This document shows positions 13,401 through 22,962 of a stretch of DNA of 64,000 bases, one piece after another. The notes below the pieces were generated by a model that was given only the letters and a program-made list of their open reading frames with translations, had not been told where the DNA came from and made no database searches. This stretch comes from Chondrosia reniformis. Taxonomy: Eukaryota; Porifera; Demospongiae; Chondrillida; Chondrillidae. The DNA lies in the NCBI GenBank assembly GCA_947172415.1, contig OX359199.1, positions 2,506,001-2,570,000 of the forward strand. The letters are read 5' to 3'. A program made the translations under genes and the position numbers. Every line of letters starts with the position of its first letter. Positions within the stretch are counted from its first letter, which is position 1.

Positions 13401-13527
13401 ATTGAAAACTTGCATGCAGCTGTTTATTATACCTTACTGTTCGGAACTCACCAACTGTTTCAATTGCCAACATTGTGTCTAGGATCAGCAAAATAATAGC
13501 GGTTCTTAACATAACTTCTAGCTGCAT
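3445..13527 (-). CDS. Secreted tandem fibronectin type III protein
   Basis: Exons in transcript order: 13527-13452, 12808-12536, 10721-10431, 10079-9801, 9189-8833, 8755-8462, 6751-6434, 3722-3445; 721 aa. Exon 1 is a signal peptide starting MQLEVMLRTAIILLILDTML (an in-frame ATG at 13599 would add 24 residues). Exons 2, 3, 4, 6, 7 and 8 each encode one FN3 domain, shown by the conserved W in strand B (ITWLPP, VSWEDP), the P near each start and the late Y/N-x-G. Exon 5 (119 aa, NxS/T-rich) is not a clear FN3. Every internal intron is phase 1. The last exon reads KTPR then TAA, and the stop overlaps an AATAAA signal. AG|GTAATA at 3449/3448 could alternatively be a donor to a missed membrane exon. 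Likely an extracellular adhesion or matrix protein; ligand unknown. Confidence 0.83.
3793..5130 (+). mobile_element. Degraded hAT-like DNA transposon (ZMYM/DUF4371-type transposase)
   Basis: The left terminus at 3793 starts CAGTGGCGGATCTAGG, the usual look of hAT ends; no matching right end was found. A transposase gene follows: exon 1 from ATG 4183 (MERKRQ...IRRIRSFF) to 4261, intron to 4352, then DDPDNVSGQ onward. Family landmarks are WLHYSKFEDGAFCRACAIFA (from 4684), THPFKM and ALHGHRDDK (near 5012). These landmarks lie in different frames, with at least three frame breaks and no complete catalytic region, so the copy is dead. It sits in the 2.7-kb intron between the last two FN3 exons, on the opposite strand to that gene. 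Confidence 0.7.
5466..5994 (-). mobile_element. Short pogo-like DNA transposon with transposase N-terminal fragment
   Basis: The ends are inverted repeats of about 21 bp: CCGTAAAGGTACAATTGTATG on the left and the complement of CATACAATTGTCACTTTACGG on the right. Each is flanked by TA (5464-5465 and 5995-5996), the target duplication of Tc1/mariner/pogo elements. Inside, on the minus strand (5589-5807), an ORF reads RKAYTLFTAEQRAAIGRYAS, resembling the N-terminal helix-turn-helix of pogo-type transposases. The catalytic DDE part is missing, so the 529-bp copy is an internally deleted, non-autonomous derivative. Subterminal AATTTATG motifs recur near both ends. Confidence 0.72.
6036..6290. repeat. 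Dispersed foldback repeat, family with copy at 29515-29740
   Basis: The core TTTGGGCTCATCAGTGTGGT and the following ACTTCAA-GATGGTGAG-TTGGATGACT stretch recur in the same orientation at 29630-29680. The nearby GGACTTCGGTCCCCCAGCCA (6167) matches, inverted, TTGGCTGGGGGACCAAAGTC at 29519. A third partial relative with AAGTCCTATTAA lies near 59342. No coding capacity is seen. This copy sits in an FN3-gene intron. Confidence 0.6.
7013..8090 (-). mobile_element. LINE ORF1-like PHD-finger protein with LINE 3' tail
   Basis: A 288-codon open frame (8087-7221, minus) starts MPVNYARQANLLDKG. It carries a PHD-type zinc cluster (WVCCEGCTCWSHPSC, then FLCFFC), a coiled-coil stretch (VQESLSSLQEEMAVRIGELT) and a basic C-terminal part. 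PHD plus coiled coil is the layout of ORF1 proteins of CR1/L2-type LINEs. Downstream on the same strand, TAGTGTGCAACTGCACATGA and an (AAT)n run at 7013-7037 look like a LINE 3' end with a microsatellite tail. No reverse transcriptase lies between, so the copy lacks ORF2. It is in an FN3-gene intron on the same strand. A domesticated host gene is possible but less likely. Confidence 0.65.
9391..9560. repeat. Dispersed repeat, degenerate relative of the 11935-12130 hammerhead-like copy
   Basis: Matches 11935-12130 over roughly 150 bp: both contain CAAAGA-TCCCA-GGTCACTGA, then AAGGGTG, ATTCCCAGAA, a C-rich spacer and CAGTGGAGAAGAAG, then CTTCATC-AAAGCTCT. In this copy the hammerhead box reads CTGAAGA instead of CTGATGA and the second box is GAACC, so it should not cleave. 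It is in the FN3 intron 9190-9800. Confidence 0.6.
10381..10414. repeat. (TA)n microsatellite
   Basis: An uninterrupted TA run of about 30 bp directly beside the donor of the FN3 exon ending at 10431. It is the longest pure TA run in the window. Confidence 0.9.
10796..11044. mobile_element. TA-flanked MITE (mariner/pogo-type)
   Basis: The left end CCGTATAGCGGGAAAATTTG and right end (complement of CATATTTCCCACTATACGG) form terminal inverted repeats of about 25 bp. Both are flanked by TA at 10794-10795 and 11045-11046. The 249-bp body repeats ATTTGGCGA-like motifs in both orientations and has no ORF. The CCGTA terminus is shared with the element at 5466-5994, suggesting mobilisation by related transposases. 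Confidence 0.8.
11136..11642. repeat. 507-bp foldback element, family member also near 46605-46800
   Basis: The arms 11136-11270 and 11496-11642 are imperfect reverse complements; the outer ends read GGATATTACCCCTACCCACT and its complement. Both arms contain ATGAGCAAATGG, GATGGGAACCAGAG and GAGCCATA-ACAGCTGTTT. Just outside, 11660-11720 repeats part of the loop (AACTTAAAGATCTA-TCTTA-AGCATT) as a direct repeat. A third, more divergent single-arm copy with ATGAGCAATGG and AAACAGCTATCTATGGCTTG lies upstream of the glycine-rich gene. Confidence 0.75.
11970..12019 (+). ncRNA. Candidate type I hammerhead ribozyme
   Basis: The invariant boxes are in order: CTGATGA at 11978-11984 and GAAAC at 12000-12004. 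Between them AGGGTGGAATTCCCA folds as GGG/CCC with an A-A closing mismatch (helix II). Helix III is tiny, as in Penelope/retrozyme-type hammerheads: AC (12003-12004) pairs with GT (12009-12010) around a GGCT loop. The cleavage triplet is GTC ending at 12011. Helix I pairs GGATCA (11972-11977) with TGACCC (12012-12017), five of six pairs. All required core bases are present. It sits within an FN3 intron on the strand opposite to the gene. Activity is not shown. Confidence 0.6.
12957..13075. repeat. Imperfect direct duplication of about 55 bp
   Basis: GGCCTGGTAGCCTTAAATGG (12959) and GGGCTGGTAGCCTTAAGTGG (13027) each start a unit that continues GCGA-GG-TTA and ends in CCAGG. The function is unknown. 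It lies in intron 1 of the FN3 gene. Confidence 0.6.
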
Positions 13528-13617
13528 TCCAGAAACAAAGTTCTTATTTTCATGGTTTGAATCCTGTTTATATACCATTGGGAACCCAGCTAACCGCATG
13601 CATTCCCTTCGTTTAAA
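13528..13617. promoter_or_regulatory. Bidirectional promoter between FN3 gene and YAE1
   Basis: The FN3 gene ATG (13527, minus) and the YAE1 ATG (13618, plus) are only 90 bp apart and divergent. Any promoter elements must overlap each other and the 5' UTRs. No TATA box at a sensible distance is obvious. If translation of the FN3 protein starts at 13599 instead, the gap falls to 18 bp. Confidence 0.6.
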
Positions 13618-14924
13618 ATGGCGGATGTCTGGGACGAAGATGATTTGGATTCTGACCTAACTATCGCGAAACTGGATAGGAAAAGAACAGATGAAGCCAT
13701 CTACAAGGTGAAGATATAGTTTCTCGACTTTTTCTGTAGGTCTATGGGTACATCTCACATGAATTTAGGCCATTTCTACCAATATAAGACTACAAATAAC
13801 GTATAAACCAAAGATAACGTAGTGCTATATCTTCTCCAATTATTGAATTAGCAGTAAACATTCATGTTGAGGAATAAATCAGACACTTTACAGCTTATTG
13901 CTCCATAAGTAGAGAAAATATCAAAACATGACTATCATGTAGTATTATCCACAGTCCACAATATTCTATAGGGATAAACTATCTATCGATCCTTGTTTAT
14001 TTTTGTATTTCTCTTCACTTTCAATTATGTAGGCAGGCTTTAGAGAAGGATCCTATGACAGTCAAAGAGAAGGGTTTGACAAGGGACGTATCTGCGGTGT
14101 AAGAGCTGCTCTATTGGAGGGCTTGGCAATAGGTGTGTCGAAGGGACTTGAAATGTGAGCATGAATAATCTTAAATATTTCCTGTATATGTAATTAACAT
14201 AGATATGAGGGTTAAGGAAACATGTGAATATCATAACACTTAGTGCAAGAGCTTGAGAACATTCTAATAATGTGTGTGCGTGTGGACTTATCAGTAAGAC
14301 ATATGACTGTGATAATTTGAGCACCTTGATCATATCCTTATCTACTGCCACGCCTAACCACAATCAGAACTGGGCGACTTCATTGCTTAGCAAATAACTT
14401 GGGCACCTTGTCACTCAAGACACCTTACACTGTATATAGTGTACCCAGAATCCCCAAAAGGCTATCTCCATAGAAGTGTGTCTTCCTTGCCTTGTATTGA
14501 CTTTAGGTGTGTTCTTGCAACTACAATTTACTCTAACAAGTTTGGTTAAACAGACTTATATGCTTATGTTTATTCGGTTATTAGAAGAAAATCTGAGAAT
14601 CAGAGAATTGGCTACCACATTCCGTTACTTCCATATATTATTATTTTGTGTGTAGATTTTATGGTATCTATGATCTCAGATGCATGTTATTAGATAAATC
14701 ATTTGTTTGTTTTTAGAGGGGAAAAATTAGTTGAAGGCGAATTCAAAGGAGACATTAATACTGCAACCATGTGGCCTGATGTGGATTTGGATGATAAACT
14801 GGAAAAGGTCAAACAAGAACTGTCTGCTGATCAAACTAAGATATTTAATTGTAGTGACAATAATTTAACAGTTAAAGATTTACTTCATCACCCAGCCCAT
14901 TTAAATCTTAAGAAAGCTGATTAG
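13618..14924 (+). CDS. YAE1: YAE1-like protein (Yae1 domain-containing)
   Basis: Exons 13618-13707, 14033-14154 and 14717-14924; 139 aa, phases consistent, stop TAG. Exon 2 carries the family's glycine-spaced repeat GFREGSYDSQREGFDKGRIC followed by ALLEGLAIGVSKG, the Yae1 deca-GX3 motif. An acidic N-terminus (MADVWDEDDLDSD) precedes it, which also fits YAE1. Known family role: with LTO1 it is an adaptor that recruits the cytosolic iron-sulfur assembly targeting complex to the ABC protein ABCE1/Rli1. The C-terminal third (WPDVDLDDKLEKVKQELSAD) is not diagnostic. The start codon is the first ATG after the shared promoter. Sure of the family, less so of the exact partner. Confidence 0.85.
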
Positions 14925-15107
14925 TAGATCCTGTGGCTTAACTGAAAGGTCACATCTACGCATGTTGTAAAATGGAAAATTAACGCAATAGCTCTTCCCT
15001 TATTTCTGCATAATTGCGTCATATTGTGAAATATAAGTGATATATCACTTGCATGAGCAAAACGACCTGGTCACGTCGCCAGTTTACTAGACATCCGGTT
15101 AACAGAA

Positions 15108-18100
15108 ATGGAATATTCTTGGAGTTCTCTCCACAGCGCTTCTACTCTCATCATTGTGCTAATTATATTAGTTTTGGCATACCTGTGGTATAGGTTAGTA
15201 AGGATGCTCCATGGTTATGTGGTCGTAATTGAGTATCTCTACATGTAGCTCACTAGTATGTATGATCAGTTTAATTTATTTTGTTTCATCTGACCAGTTG
15301 TAGATATGAACAGGTACTAGACTAATGTGTAACTTGTAGTTGGTTAAAAGAAAATTGTAGTCCAACGCGAAAAGGTGTATAACATACATTATTTGTAGAA
15401 TATAATTTTTATAGACATACTTCGTTGTCCCTGTCCGAGATTTCACCCATACCTTTTTTCCTTCTTTTAACCTACTCGCACTCTCTGCGTAGATACACGA
15501 ACAATAATTACTGTTCGTGTATCTATGCTCTCTGTAAATTGATTGAATTACATTGAAGTGTGGTCTTTCAAAAGGGATCATATATTGCCTATATTGTACA
15601 AACTTACTTAAATTTATAAAGTCTATGATTATAGTGACAAGTATACGGCAGAAATTATTTAATCTATATTGTATATTCTCTGTAGCTACGCTTACGCACC
15701 TTACCAAATCTTCAAGCGGCATGGCATTCCAGGACCTACTCCTACCTTACTAGATGGCTACACTAAGGAGTACTCTACTTTTGTAAGCAATCCACATTTC
15801 ACTTGATACATACTGGACACTGTATATATGTTACATAGTGGTATGTTTATACTGTGTGCTATTATGTAATAAAGGAATATGGTGCATTCAAAGTCACTCT
15901 CTTGTTCAGGGTCCCAATAAATATGAAAAGCACCTAATTGAGAAATATGGATCAGTTTGTGGGTATGTGGCAATAACACAAGTTGCCTAGGAAAGCATTA
16001 AATAATAGTATTTGAAATGAAAGGATTATGGAGGATAATCAGTGATCAGTGAAGGCAGGTTCTTGACTCATGCATGTAGAGTTCTGGACTAGACTGAATG
16101 AAGCAAGGAAAAGCTATGCACAATTAAAAAGAGAAAGCACAAGTTAGAGGATCATGGAGAACAGATTACATCAACGTCTTTCTTCCTCTGGGTCTTTTCC
16201 CTTTCCAGCTGTCCTTCCAATACTTCTTTCAGCATACTATTTCCTTTCAATATATGCCACACCCAGTTCTTCTGTCTCCTGTTTATCATTTCCATGAGCT
16301 TTTGTTCTTCTAGCACCATCATCAAGACCTCTTCATTGTCTTCACTAATTAATGTCCGATTTAGCTGGTCTAGATCATGGATACCATTTGGAGATTGATC
16401 TTTGTAATTAATTATCTGAAATTAACTAGATGAACTCCACACTGTTCTGTTTGTTCTAAGTACAACTTTACATGCAGATGCTCTAACCTTATTAGCTTCG
16501 TGTTATTAGCTCTGCTTGTCTACTGTTGTATAGGTTTTATTCAGGAACTAAACCATTTGTTATCATATCAGATTTGGAAATGTTAAAGGAAGTCTTTGTA
16601 AAGCAATTTGACAATTTTGTAAACAGAGATGTATGTCAATTTTAATTTTCACTATATGTATTGTTTAATCCAAATGATATTTCAATTACTAAACAGGCCT
16701 TTCCAGCATTATTGCGTAAGGACCGTAGCAGCAAAGTCAGAGGGATTCTTCAAGCTAGAGATGACACTTGGAGAAGAGCAAGGACCACTTTGACTCCTAC
16801 CTTTAGTGCTCTTAAAATGAAGCAGGTTTGTTACAGGCAAAGCCTATGAAGAGAGTTAGCAACATACGTAACAAGTAAGTGCATGGTTACATATTCTGAC
16901 TTTAATATATTACAGATGGAGCCACTCATTGCAGAGAGTGTAGGGAGACTGGTGGGTATTATTGGGAAACATGCAGGAGGTGATAATAGTGTTGATGTAC
17001 ATAAGTAAGTACAAGGTTATGCACACTGACTGTGTTCACAAAGTTGCATGAAGTGATATGCTACTTTAGAATGTTTGGTAAATATACAATGGAAGTGATT
17101 CTGACAAGTGCTTTTGGAAGATATAAAGATATACAGAATGCAACTGAGGATGACAGTTTAACCGTAGCTGCTGCATCCATATTTGGTAGTGCAAAGGATG
17201 GCTCTTTTTTGGATGCAATGGTTTTACGCAAGTGGTTATGTAAGTCCACTCAATGAAGCATCTCATGCAAGCATCGTCATGAATAAACTGTTTAATGTGC
17301 CACCATTAATATATAGTCACAAATTTTGGTATATCATCTTAATCATCCACCTTACACATATATATAACCAGATCAGGTGGTGATATACCGTATATCAGGA
17401 TTTAAATACGTAGGTCTAAAGAAGGCAAGATAGTGAGATTGTCTACTTGCCCATTCTTTTTTCTATGGAACACCAAATGCGACAAAACCTAGGGCACACG
17501 CGAGACAAATGGATTGACGGAAATCGATTTTCAAATATTGATTTCTACATGAATTGTTTGCGGCAAATCGTGATCGTTTTTCAAAAATTGATGCAACAAA
17601 ATCTCTCCAGTCGAGCAGCCATTTTGCATTGAACATGTGACTAGCTCACAGAACTCTACCAAAAATATGGGGAAATGGCTATTCGGACTAACGACATTGA
17701 GGAAGGTGTTGTGCGCTATGTAAAAGAGGTATTGGAGATTATTTTGGATGTCTACCCCAGCTGTGAAGTGAACACTCTGGAAGACCTACTGAAATTGACT
17801 GAAAACGCCCTAAATGTCTTCATTTTGGCAGTTGATGACGCGGTGACTACTCCAGTCTTTTCATCTTTGAGGTTGTTAGTTCAACTGATGGCGGAAGACA
17901 GAGATAGTAGACATCATTTTAACTTTGGTGGTAGACCGAGGATATCTCTGGTGAAGGACCAGCTGGAATATTTGATAGAACAAGGTTTCAGGCTCAGTGA
18001 TATCATTAATATGTTCAATTGTTCCAGAAGAACCCTGCAGAGGCGTATGAATGAGTATGGTATTTCATCTAACAGTTATAGTCTTATGAATGACTCGGAA

Positions 18101-21100
18101 CTCGATAGAATTGTGAAGGAGATCACTGTTCTCTCTCCTCAATGTGGTGAAAAGATTGTGAATGGATGTTTGCGATCAGGAGGGATTCATATACAGAGAG
18201 AAAGAATCAGGGCATCCTTACGAAGAGTGGACCCTTCAGGTGTTTTGTCATGTTGCAGATCTGTTTTGCACTACTGTGTTTATTGCGTACCATCTGCAAA
18301 TGCCTTGTGGCATATCGACGGTTACCACAAGTTAATTCACTGGAGGATTGTGGTTCACAGGGGAATTGACAGATTTAGCAGGCTCATAATGTACCTCAAG
18401 GCTGCTACAAATAATCGTGCTGATACTGTGCTCAATGCTTTTTTGGGGGCAGCTGAGAAGTACGGGCTACAGTCTGAATGGACCGAGGTGGAGAAAACGT
18501 TAAGGTTGTTGATTTCATACTACAGCATCCAGAATGTGGCGCACAACGGCACAGTGCAATCACTGGTAGCAGCTAGTACCCACAATCAATGTATCGAGTG
18601 TTTATGGAGGGATCTATTCAGTGGTTGTATTTCTTTCTCCTATTATTTTTTTACTATTGGACGAATTACAGCTTGTGAATGTCATGAACAAATTGCAGCT
18701 TGTGAATGTCAATGATCCACAGGACCTCTATGCATTGCACTTTGTTTTTCTACCTATGATTCAGCACCATCTGTATATGTTCAGGACAGGATACTGTGGA
18801 GGTGTGTTTAGAATTATATTTGTAACATTATTTATGCAGCGATGTTACCAAGTCCGTTTGCTAAGGAAATGAAGGACTCTGAAAGCCATCAGAGTAATTC
18901 AAGTTAAAAAAACTTGTGGGGTTGCCACCCCCGCACTCAAATTGCTTGACCACTTTGTGTGGCTTATTATATTCGCAATCCTAATGATTCTTGGTGCTTA
19001 AATATCCTTAAAATTACATCCATCTGCTAATAGTGTTGCTTTTTTAAATACATGCTATCAGCTACGATTCTGTGTGTACTAGCCTTGTATCCTTGGAGTG
19101 AGTTTCTTCTGCACTTTTTGGCCAGAAGAAGCACCGCTGCTAAGGGATGGGACTACCTTCATAATGCTTCCATGCAATTGGTAAAGCAGCGTCGAGAACA
19201 AGGCAATAGCAATCAGGTTAGTGGTCATCAAAAGCATTGTATGTAGAGTGAATAACCTACAGCTAATGCATGGCTCTCCCTTAGTGATTTCTACATGTCA
19301 TATGTTCCATCATCATATTATTTGATACTGTGTAGAATAGAATAGAATAGTATATATAGAATGCAGTATAGTACAGTATATATAGAATTCCCTACATTGT
19401 ATGGATTATTAACTCAATTGTATTTACAGATGATTGGAATTTGTTGCTTATCTCAAAAAGTGTTCAACTTAATGGGCTCTTATTATATTGTCTCAATTAA
19501 TATGTCTCATAATATACTTGCATGTTGCAATGATTATTGTAGTGTTATGTTTTCATTAAATTTGTTTTGTTTTGATTTTACTGCAAGTTTCTCTTCCTCA
19601 TCTGCATGTGTTTCCTTTCTCTTTATGTTAGAGACGTGACCTGTTGCAGTTGATGCTTGAGGCTCATAAGGAGGATGTCACTGGGAGGGAGAAAGGATTG
19701 AGTGACGAAGAGATAGTCACGCATGGAGTAATATTCCTTCTGGCTGGCTATGAAACAACCAGTAATGCACTTGCCTATTGTGCTTACCTACTGGCCCTCC
19801 ACCCAAACATTCAGGAGAAGTTGATTGAAAAAATTACAGATTATCTCAAAGAGAATCCAGTATGCTATATTGATATTGGCAACTTTTATATATGTTGTTA
19901 TTGGTGTTGGCTTGACATAGCTTGTATGTTTGTATTGGTGTTGGCTTGACATAACTTGTATGTTTGTATTGGTGTTGGCTTGACATAGCTTGTATGTTTG
20001 TATTGGTGTTGGCTTGACATAGCTTGTGTGTTTGTATTGGTGTTGGCTTGACATAGCTTGTAGGTTTATATTGGTGTTGGCTTGAGGTGTTTGTAGGTTT
20101 AGATTGGTATTGGCTTGACATAGCTTGTATGTTTATATTGGTGTTGGCTTGAGGTGTTTGTAGGTTTATATTGGTGTTGGCTTGACATAGCTTGTAGGTT
20201 TATATTGGTATTGGCTTGACATAGCTTGTATGTTTGTATTGGTGTTGGCTTGACATAGCTTGTACGTTTATATTGGTGTTGGCTTGACATAGCTTGTACG
20301 TTTATATTGGTGTTGGCTTGACATAGCTTGTATGTTTGTATTGGTGTTGGCTTGACATAGCTTGTAGGTTTATATTGGTGTTGGCTTGACATAGCTTGTA
20401 CGTTTATATTGGTGTTGGCTTGACATAGCTTGTATGTTTATATTGGTGTTAGCTTGACATAGCTTGTACGTTTGTATTGGTGTTGGCTTGACATAGCTTA
20501 TATTGGTGTTGGCAACTTGTATATATGTTGTTATTGGTGTTGGCTTGACATAGCTTGTAGGTTTATATTGGTATTGGCTTGACATAGCTTGTATGTTTAT
20601 ATTGGTGTTGGCTTGAGGTGTTTGTATGTTTATATTGGTGTTGGCTTGACATAGCTTGTAGGTTTATATTGGTGTTGGCTTGACATAGCTTGTATGTTTA
20701 TATTGGTGTTGGCTTGACATAGATTGTATGTTTATATTGGTGTTGGCTTGAGGTAGCTTGTACGTTTGTATTGGTGTTGGCTTGACATAGCTTATATTGG
20801 TGTTGGCTTGACATAGCTTATATTGGTGTTGGCTTGACATAGCTTGTACTTTTGTATTGGTGTTGGCTTGACATAGCTTATATTGGTGTTGGCTTGACAT
20901 AGCTTATATTGGTGTTGGCTTGACATACCTTGTACTTTTGTATTGGTGTTGGCTTGACATAGCTTATATTGGTGTTGGCTTGACATAGCTTATATTGGTG
21001 TTGGCTTGACATAGCTTATATTGGTGTTGGCTTGACATAGCTTATATTGGTGTTGGCTTGACATACGTAGCTTGTATGCTACATTATTAAAATTACACCA

Positions 21101-22962
21101 GACACTTCTGCAATTTTATTAATCCTAACTCTGTCAGTACATGCCATCACCTCATCCAAAGCTCTATAGGTTTCCGCAAGCAACAAGCCCATTTTATTTA
21201 GTTTTCCTTAGCCTCATATTGATATCAACCATGTTCAGGGCTGCATGCAGAACTTTGGCCCAGGGGAGGGAGGGGGGCTAAATGAAAAATTTTAAACTTT
21301 AGGGGGGGGGGGGGGGGGGGCAATTGTATATAATATTAAGCTGTATATTAACTTCCCAAAAGTCTAGGGGGGATTAATCCTGGGGGAGGACAAATGCCCC
21401 CCCATGTAGTCCTGATGTCCATTAGGAAAATAGTGCTGTTGATTATTCATATGTGCCCTGCTAATTAGAAATGGTTCACTGTCTCTCTGATTCTATTTTA
21501 TACATTTTCACATCTCATGGAATATATGTCTTATCATTTCTGACACAGAATGGTTCAATGTATGATGCAGCTCAGAATATTGAGTATCTGGATATGGTTC
21601 TGAATGAAACTCTCAGGATTTATCCACCAGCACCAAGGTGTGTACATGTCTTTCGCTGTAGTTCTCTGAAGTATCAATCAATCACTCAATTTACTTTATT
21701 CCCCCTTATGGGAGATAGTTCATGTAGGTTTTATATTGAAATACAGTGTAACTTTTCCAAACCAGACCCTTAGTAAACCGGAACTCCCTTTAAATAATTT
21801 GTATAGTCCAGATTTGCAACATACCATCAAAACATTTCAGTTAACTAGAATCTCTGAATTTCAAAAGCCAAACAGTAGTTCTACTGCCATAAGGTGTTTA
21901 CACTTGTAAAAAGTACTCGATATACCAAACAAATTGTGAATCCCATTCAAGGTTTTATACATGAGAAAAAATGAAAAGAGATACGATATGATGGAAGTTT
22001 TTTTAATGAGACATACGTATATACGTTAGGTTGGCAATTTGTGAAGTTTGAGAGACAAGGAATAACATTCATATCACATACCTAATTTGTTTTCCTTGTG
22101 GCTTGAAATAATACTTTTCTTCTATGTTTTATAGCATACCATAGCATAGGTAAGTAAACTTCTGTGGCTCTTGTATGGTTTTGGTTGCATGTGGTGTACG
22201 TTAGATGGTATATACTTACAGAAGTGGCTACTGTTGCATGGAAGGTTTCTAGCTTTTTTATCTTATAGAGTTGGAAGAGAGGCTTCTGTAGATATTCAAA
22301 TCAAAGGCTACACCATTCCAAAAAAATGCACTGTCCTGATACCAATTCATTATCTTCACCATAATCCTGAGTACTGGCCAGAACCAGAAAAATTTAACCC
22401 AGAGAGGTAATCACTGATCTTTATATGTACTTATGTCATTGTTTTCTTTTAGTGTACAGTGCTGAATATATTTGTTGTTTTATTGTGTTGCAGATTCTCT
22501 TCTGAATCAAAGAAGGGAAGAGATCCAATTTGTTTCTTACCCTTTGGAATGGGTCCTCGAAACTGCATTGGCATGAGATTTGCCTTATTGGAGGCTAAAA
22601 TGGCACTCATCAGCATCTTGAAGGAGTATCAGTTTGTCAGAGCCCCAGATACAGAAGTCAGTATATATGTAGTTGTGAATTTGCACCTGTTACTGCAACA
22701 TAACATACTATTTCTGTACATGAAGTAATAAGGGGTACTTGTTGCGTCCATAATGAATTGGTTACAATTTGAGCATCAGCAACACTTATGATTAATCAAT
22801 GTATTAGGACATTTCAACCCATAGGTCTTCCTCAGCAATAGATGTTATGATGCTCAAGTTTATTTTTGTACATATACTAACCTGCAGGTACCTTTGCAAA
22901 CTGCTGTTGGCATCACAATGTCTCCAAAGAATGGACTGTTTGTCAAGTTTAGAAAGCACTAA
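15108..22962 (+). CDS. Microsomal cytochrome P450 (clan 3-like)
   Basis: Thirteen exons: 15108-15193, 15686-15782, 15910-15962, 16534-16630, 16697-16825, 16916-17004, 17070-17239, 19062-19216, 19632-19859, 21549-21637, 22269-22406, 22494-22656, 22888-22962; 522 aa, all phases consistent. An N-terminal membrane anchor (STLIIVLIILVLAYLWY) leads to a proline hinge HGIPGPTPT. The I-helix oxygen-activation motif is AGYETT (330-335), the K-helix ExxR is ETLR (388-391), the PERF-type motif is FNPER, and the haem loop FGMGPRNCIG has Cys468 as thiolate ligand. Every residue expected for a functional enzyme is present. AGYETT and the HGIPGP hinge resemble CYP3/CYP5-type enzymes. Endoplasmic reticulum monooxygenase; substrate unknown. 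Introns 3, 7 and 9 carry a LINE fragment, an integrase fossil and a minisatellite. Confidence 0.93.
16152..16425 (-). mobile_element. LINE reverse-transcriptase C-terminal remnant
   Basis: The minus-strand frame reads NRRQKNWVWHILKGNSMLKE followed by VLEGQLEREKTQRKKDVD and a stop. The W-x-x-H-I-L-K-G ... EG-EG-K pattern is the end of LINE reverse transcriptases (usually WxGHxxRM...EGrxxGkRxxGRP). The ~90 visible codons are open, but the catalytic part is absent, so this is a 5'-truncated copy. It lies in intron 3 of the P450 gene, opposite strand. Confidence 0.65.
17675..18715 (+). mobile_element. Integrase-bearing element (rve-type core), fossil
   Basis: A 346-codon ORF in P450 intron 7, same strand. 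It has an N-terminal helix-turn-helix region (LSDIINMFNCSRRTLQRRMN) and a DDE-type integrase core beginning ALWHIDGYHKLIHWRIVVH and ending near NQCIECLWRDLFSG. The family is the integrase-core group common in marine invertebrates and fish. Whether its carrier is a Ginger-like element or an LTR relative is not decided. No terminal repeats were recognised and no other element gene lies beside it. It looks broken, with perhaps one to three breaks. Age seems moderate, since most of the reading frame survives. Confidence 0.65.
19890..21075. repeat. Minisatellite with 34-bp and 24-bp unit types in P450 intron 9
   Basis: About 35 copies of a unit beginning TTGGTGTTGGCTTGACATAG. In the first two thirds the unit is mainly 34 bp (adding CTTGTATGTTTATA). 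Toward the right it shortens to 24 bp (adding CTTA). Variant units with GAGGTGTTTG are interspersed. It lies between the acceptor-proximal part and the donor of intron 9 and is transcribed with the P450 pre-mRNA. Minus-strand open frames through it (QANTNI-like repeats) are a by-product of the period and not genes. Confidence 0.95.
21236..21414. mobile_element. Short G-rich inverted-repeat element
   Basis: The left end CAGGGCTGCATG and right end (complement of CATGTAGTCCTG) are imperfect inverted repeats. The flanks ATGTT and ATGTC are similar but not identical. The body is G-rich and includes a run of about 18 G near 21303. It resembles the 49163-49548 element in layout (CAGGGC end, G/C-run interior). 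It is in P450 intron 9 just after the minisatellite. Confidence 0.45.
22726..22862. repeat. Foldback repeat A (CTGATGA/GAAAC-type core, decayed)
   Basis: The outer segment AAGGGGTACTTGTTGCGTCC, the arm TTGAGCATCA pairing with TGATGCTCAA, and the central CATTTCAACCCATAGGTCTT CCTCAG belong to the family described at 24476-24634. Here the boxes have decayed to CTGAGGA and GAAAT on the minus strand. It fills most of P450 intron 12. Confidence 0.65.

Noticed and set aside
15276-15722. 148-codon minus-strand frame in P450 intron 1 and exon 2
   Set aside because: Antisense to a P450 exon at one end and no domain or splice support elsewhere.
19788-20986. Several minus-strand open frames of 64-97 codons with QANTNI/SSQHQYK repeats
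   Set aside because: They follow the 34/24-bp minisatellite period inside a P450 intron and have no independent gene features.
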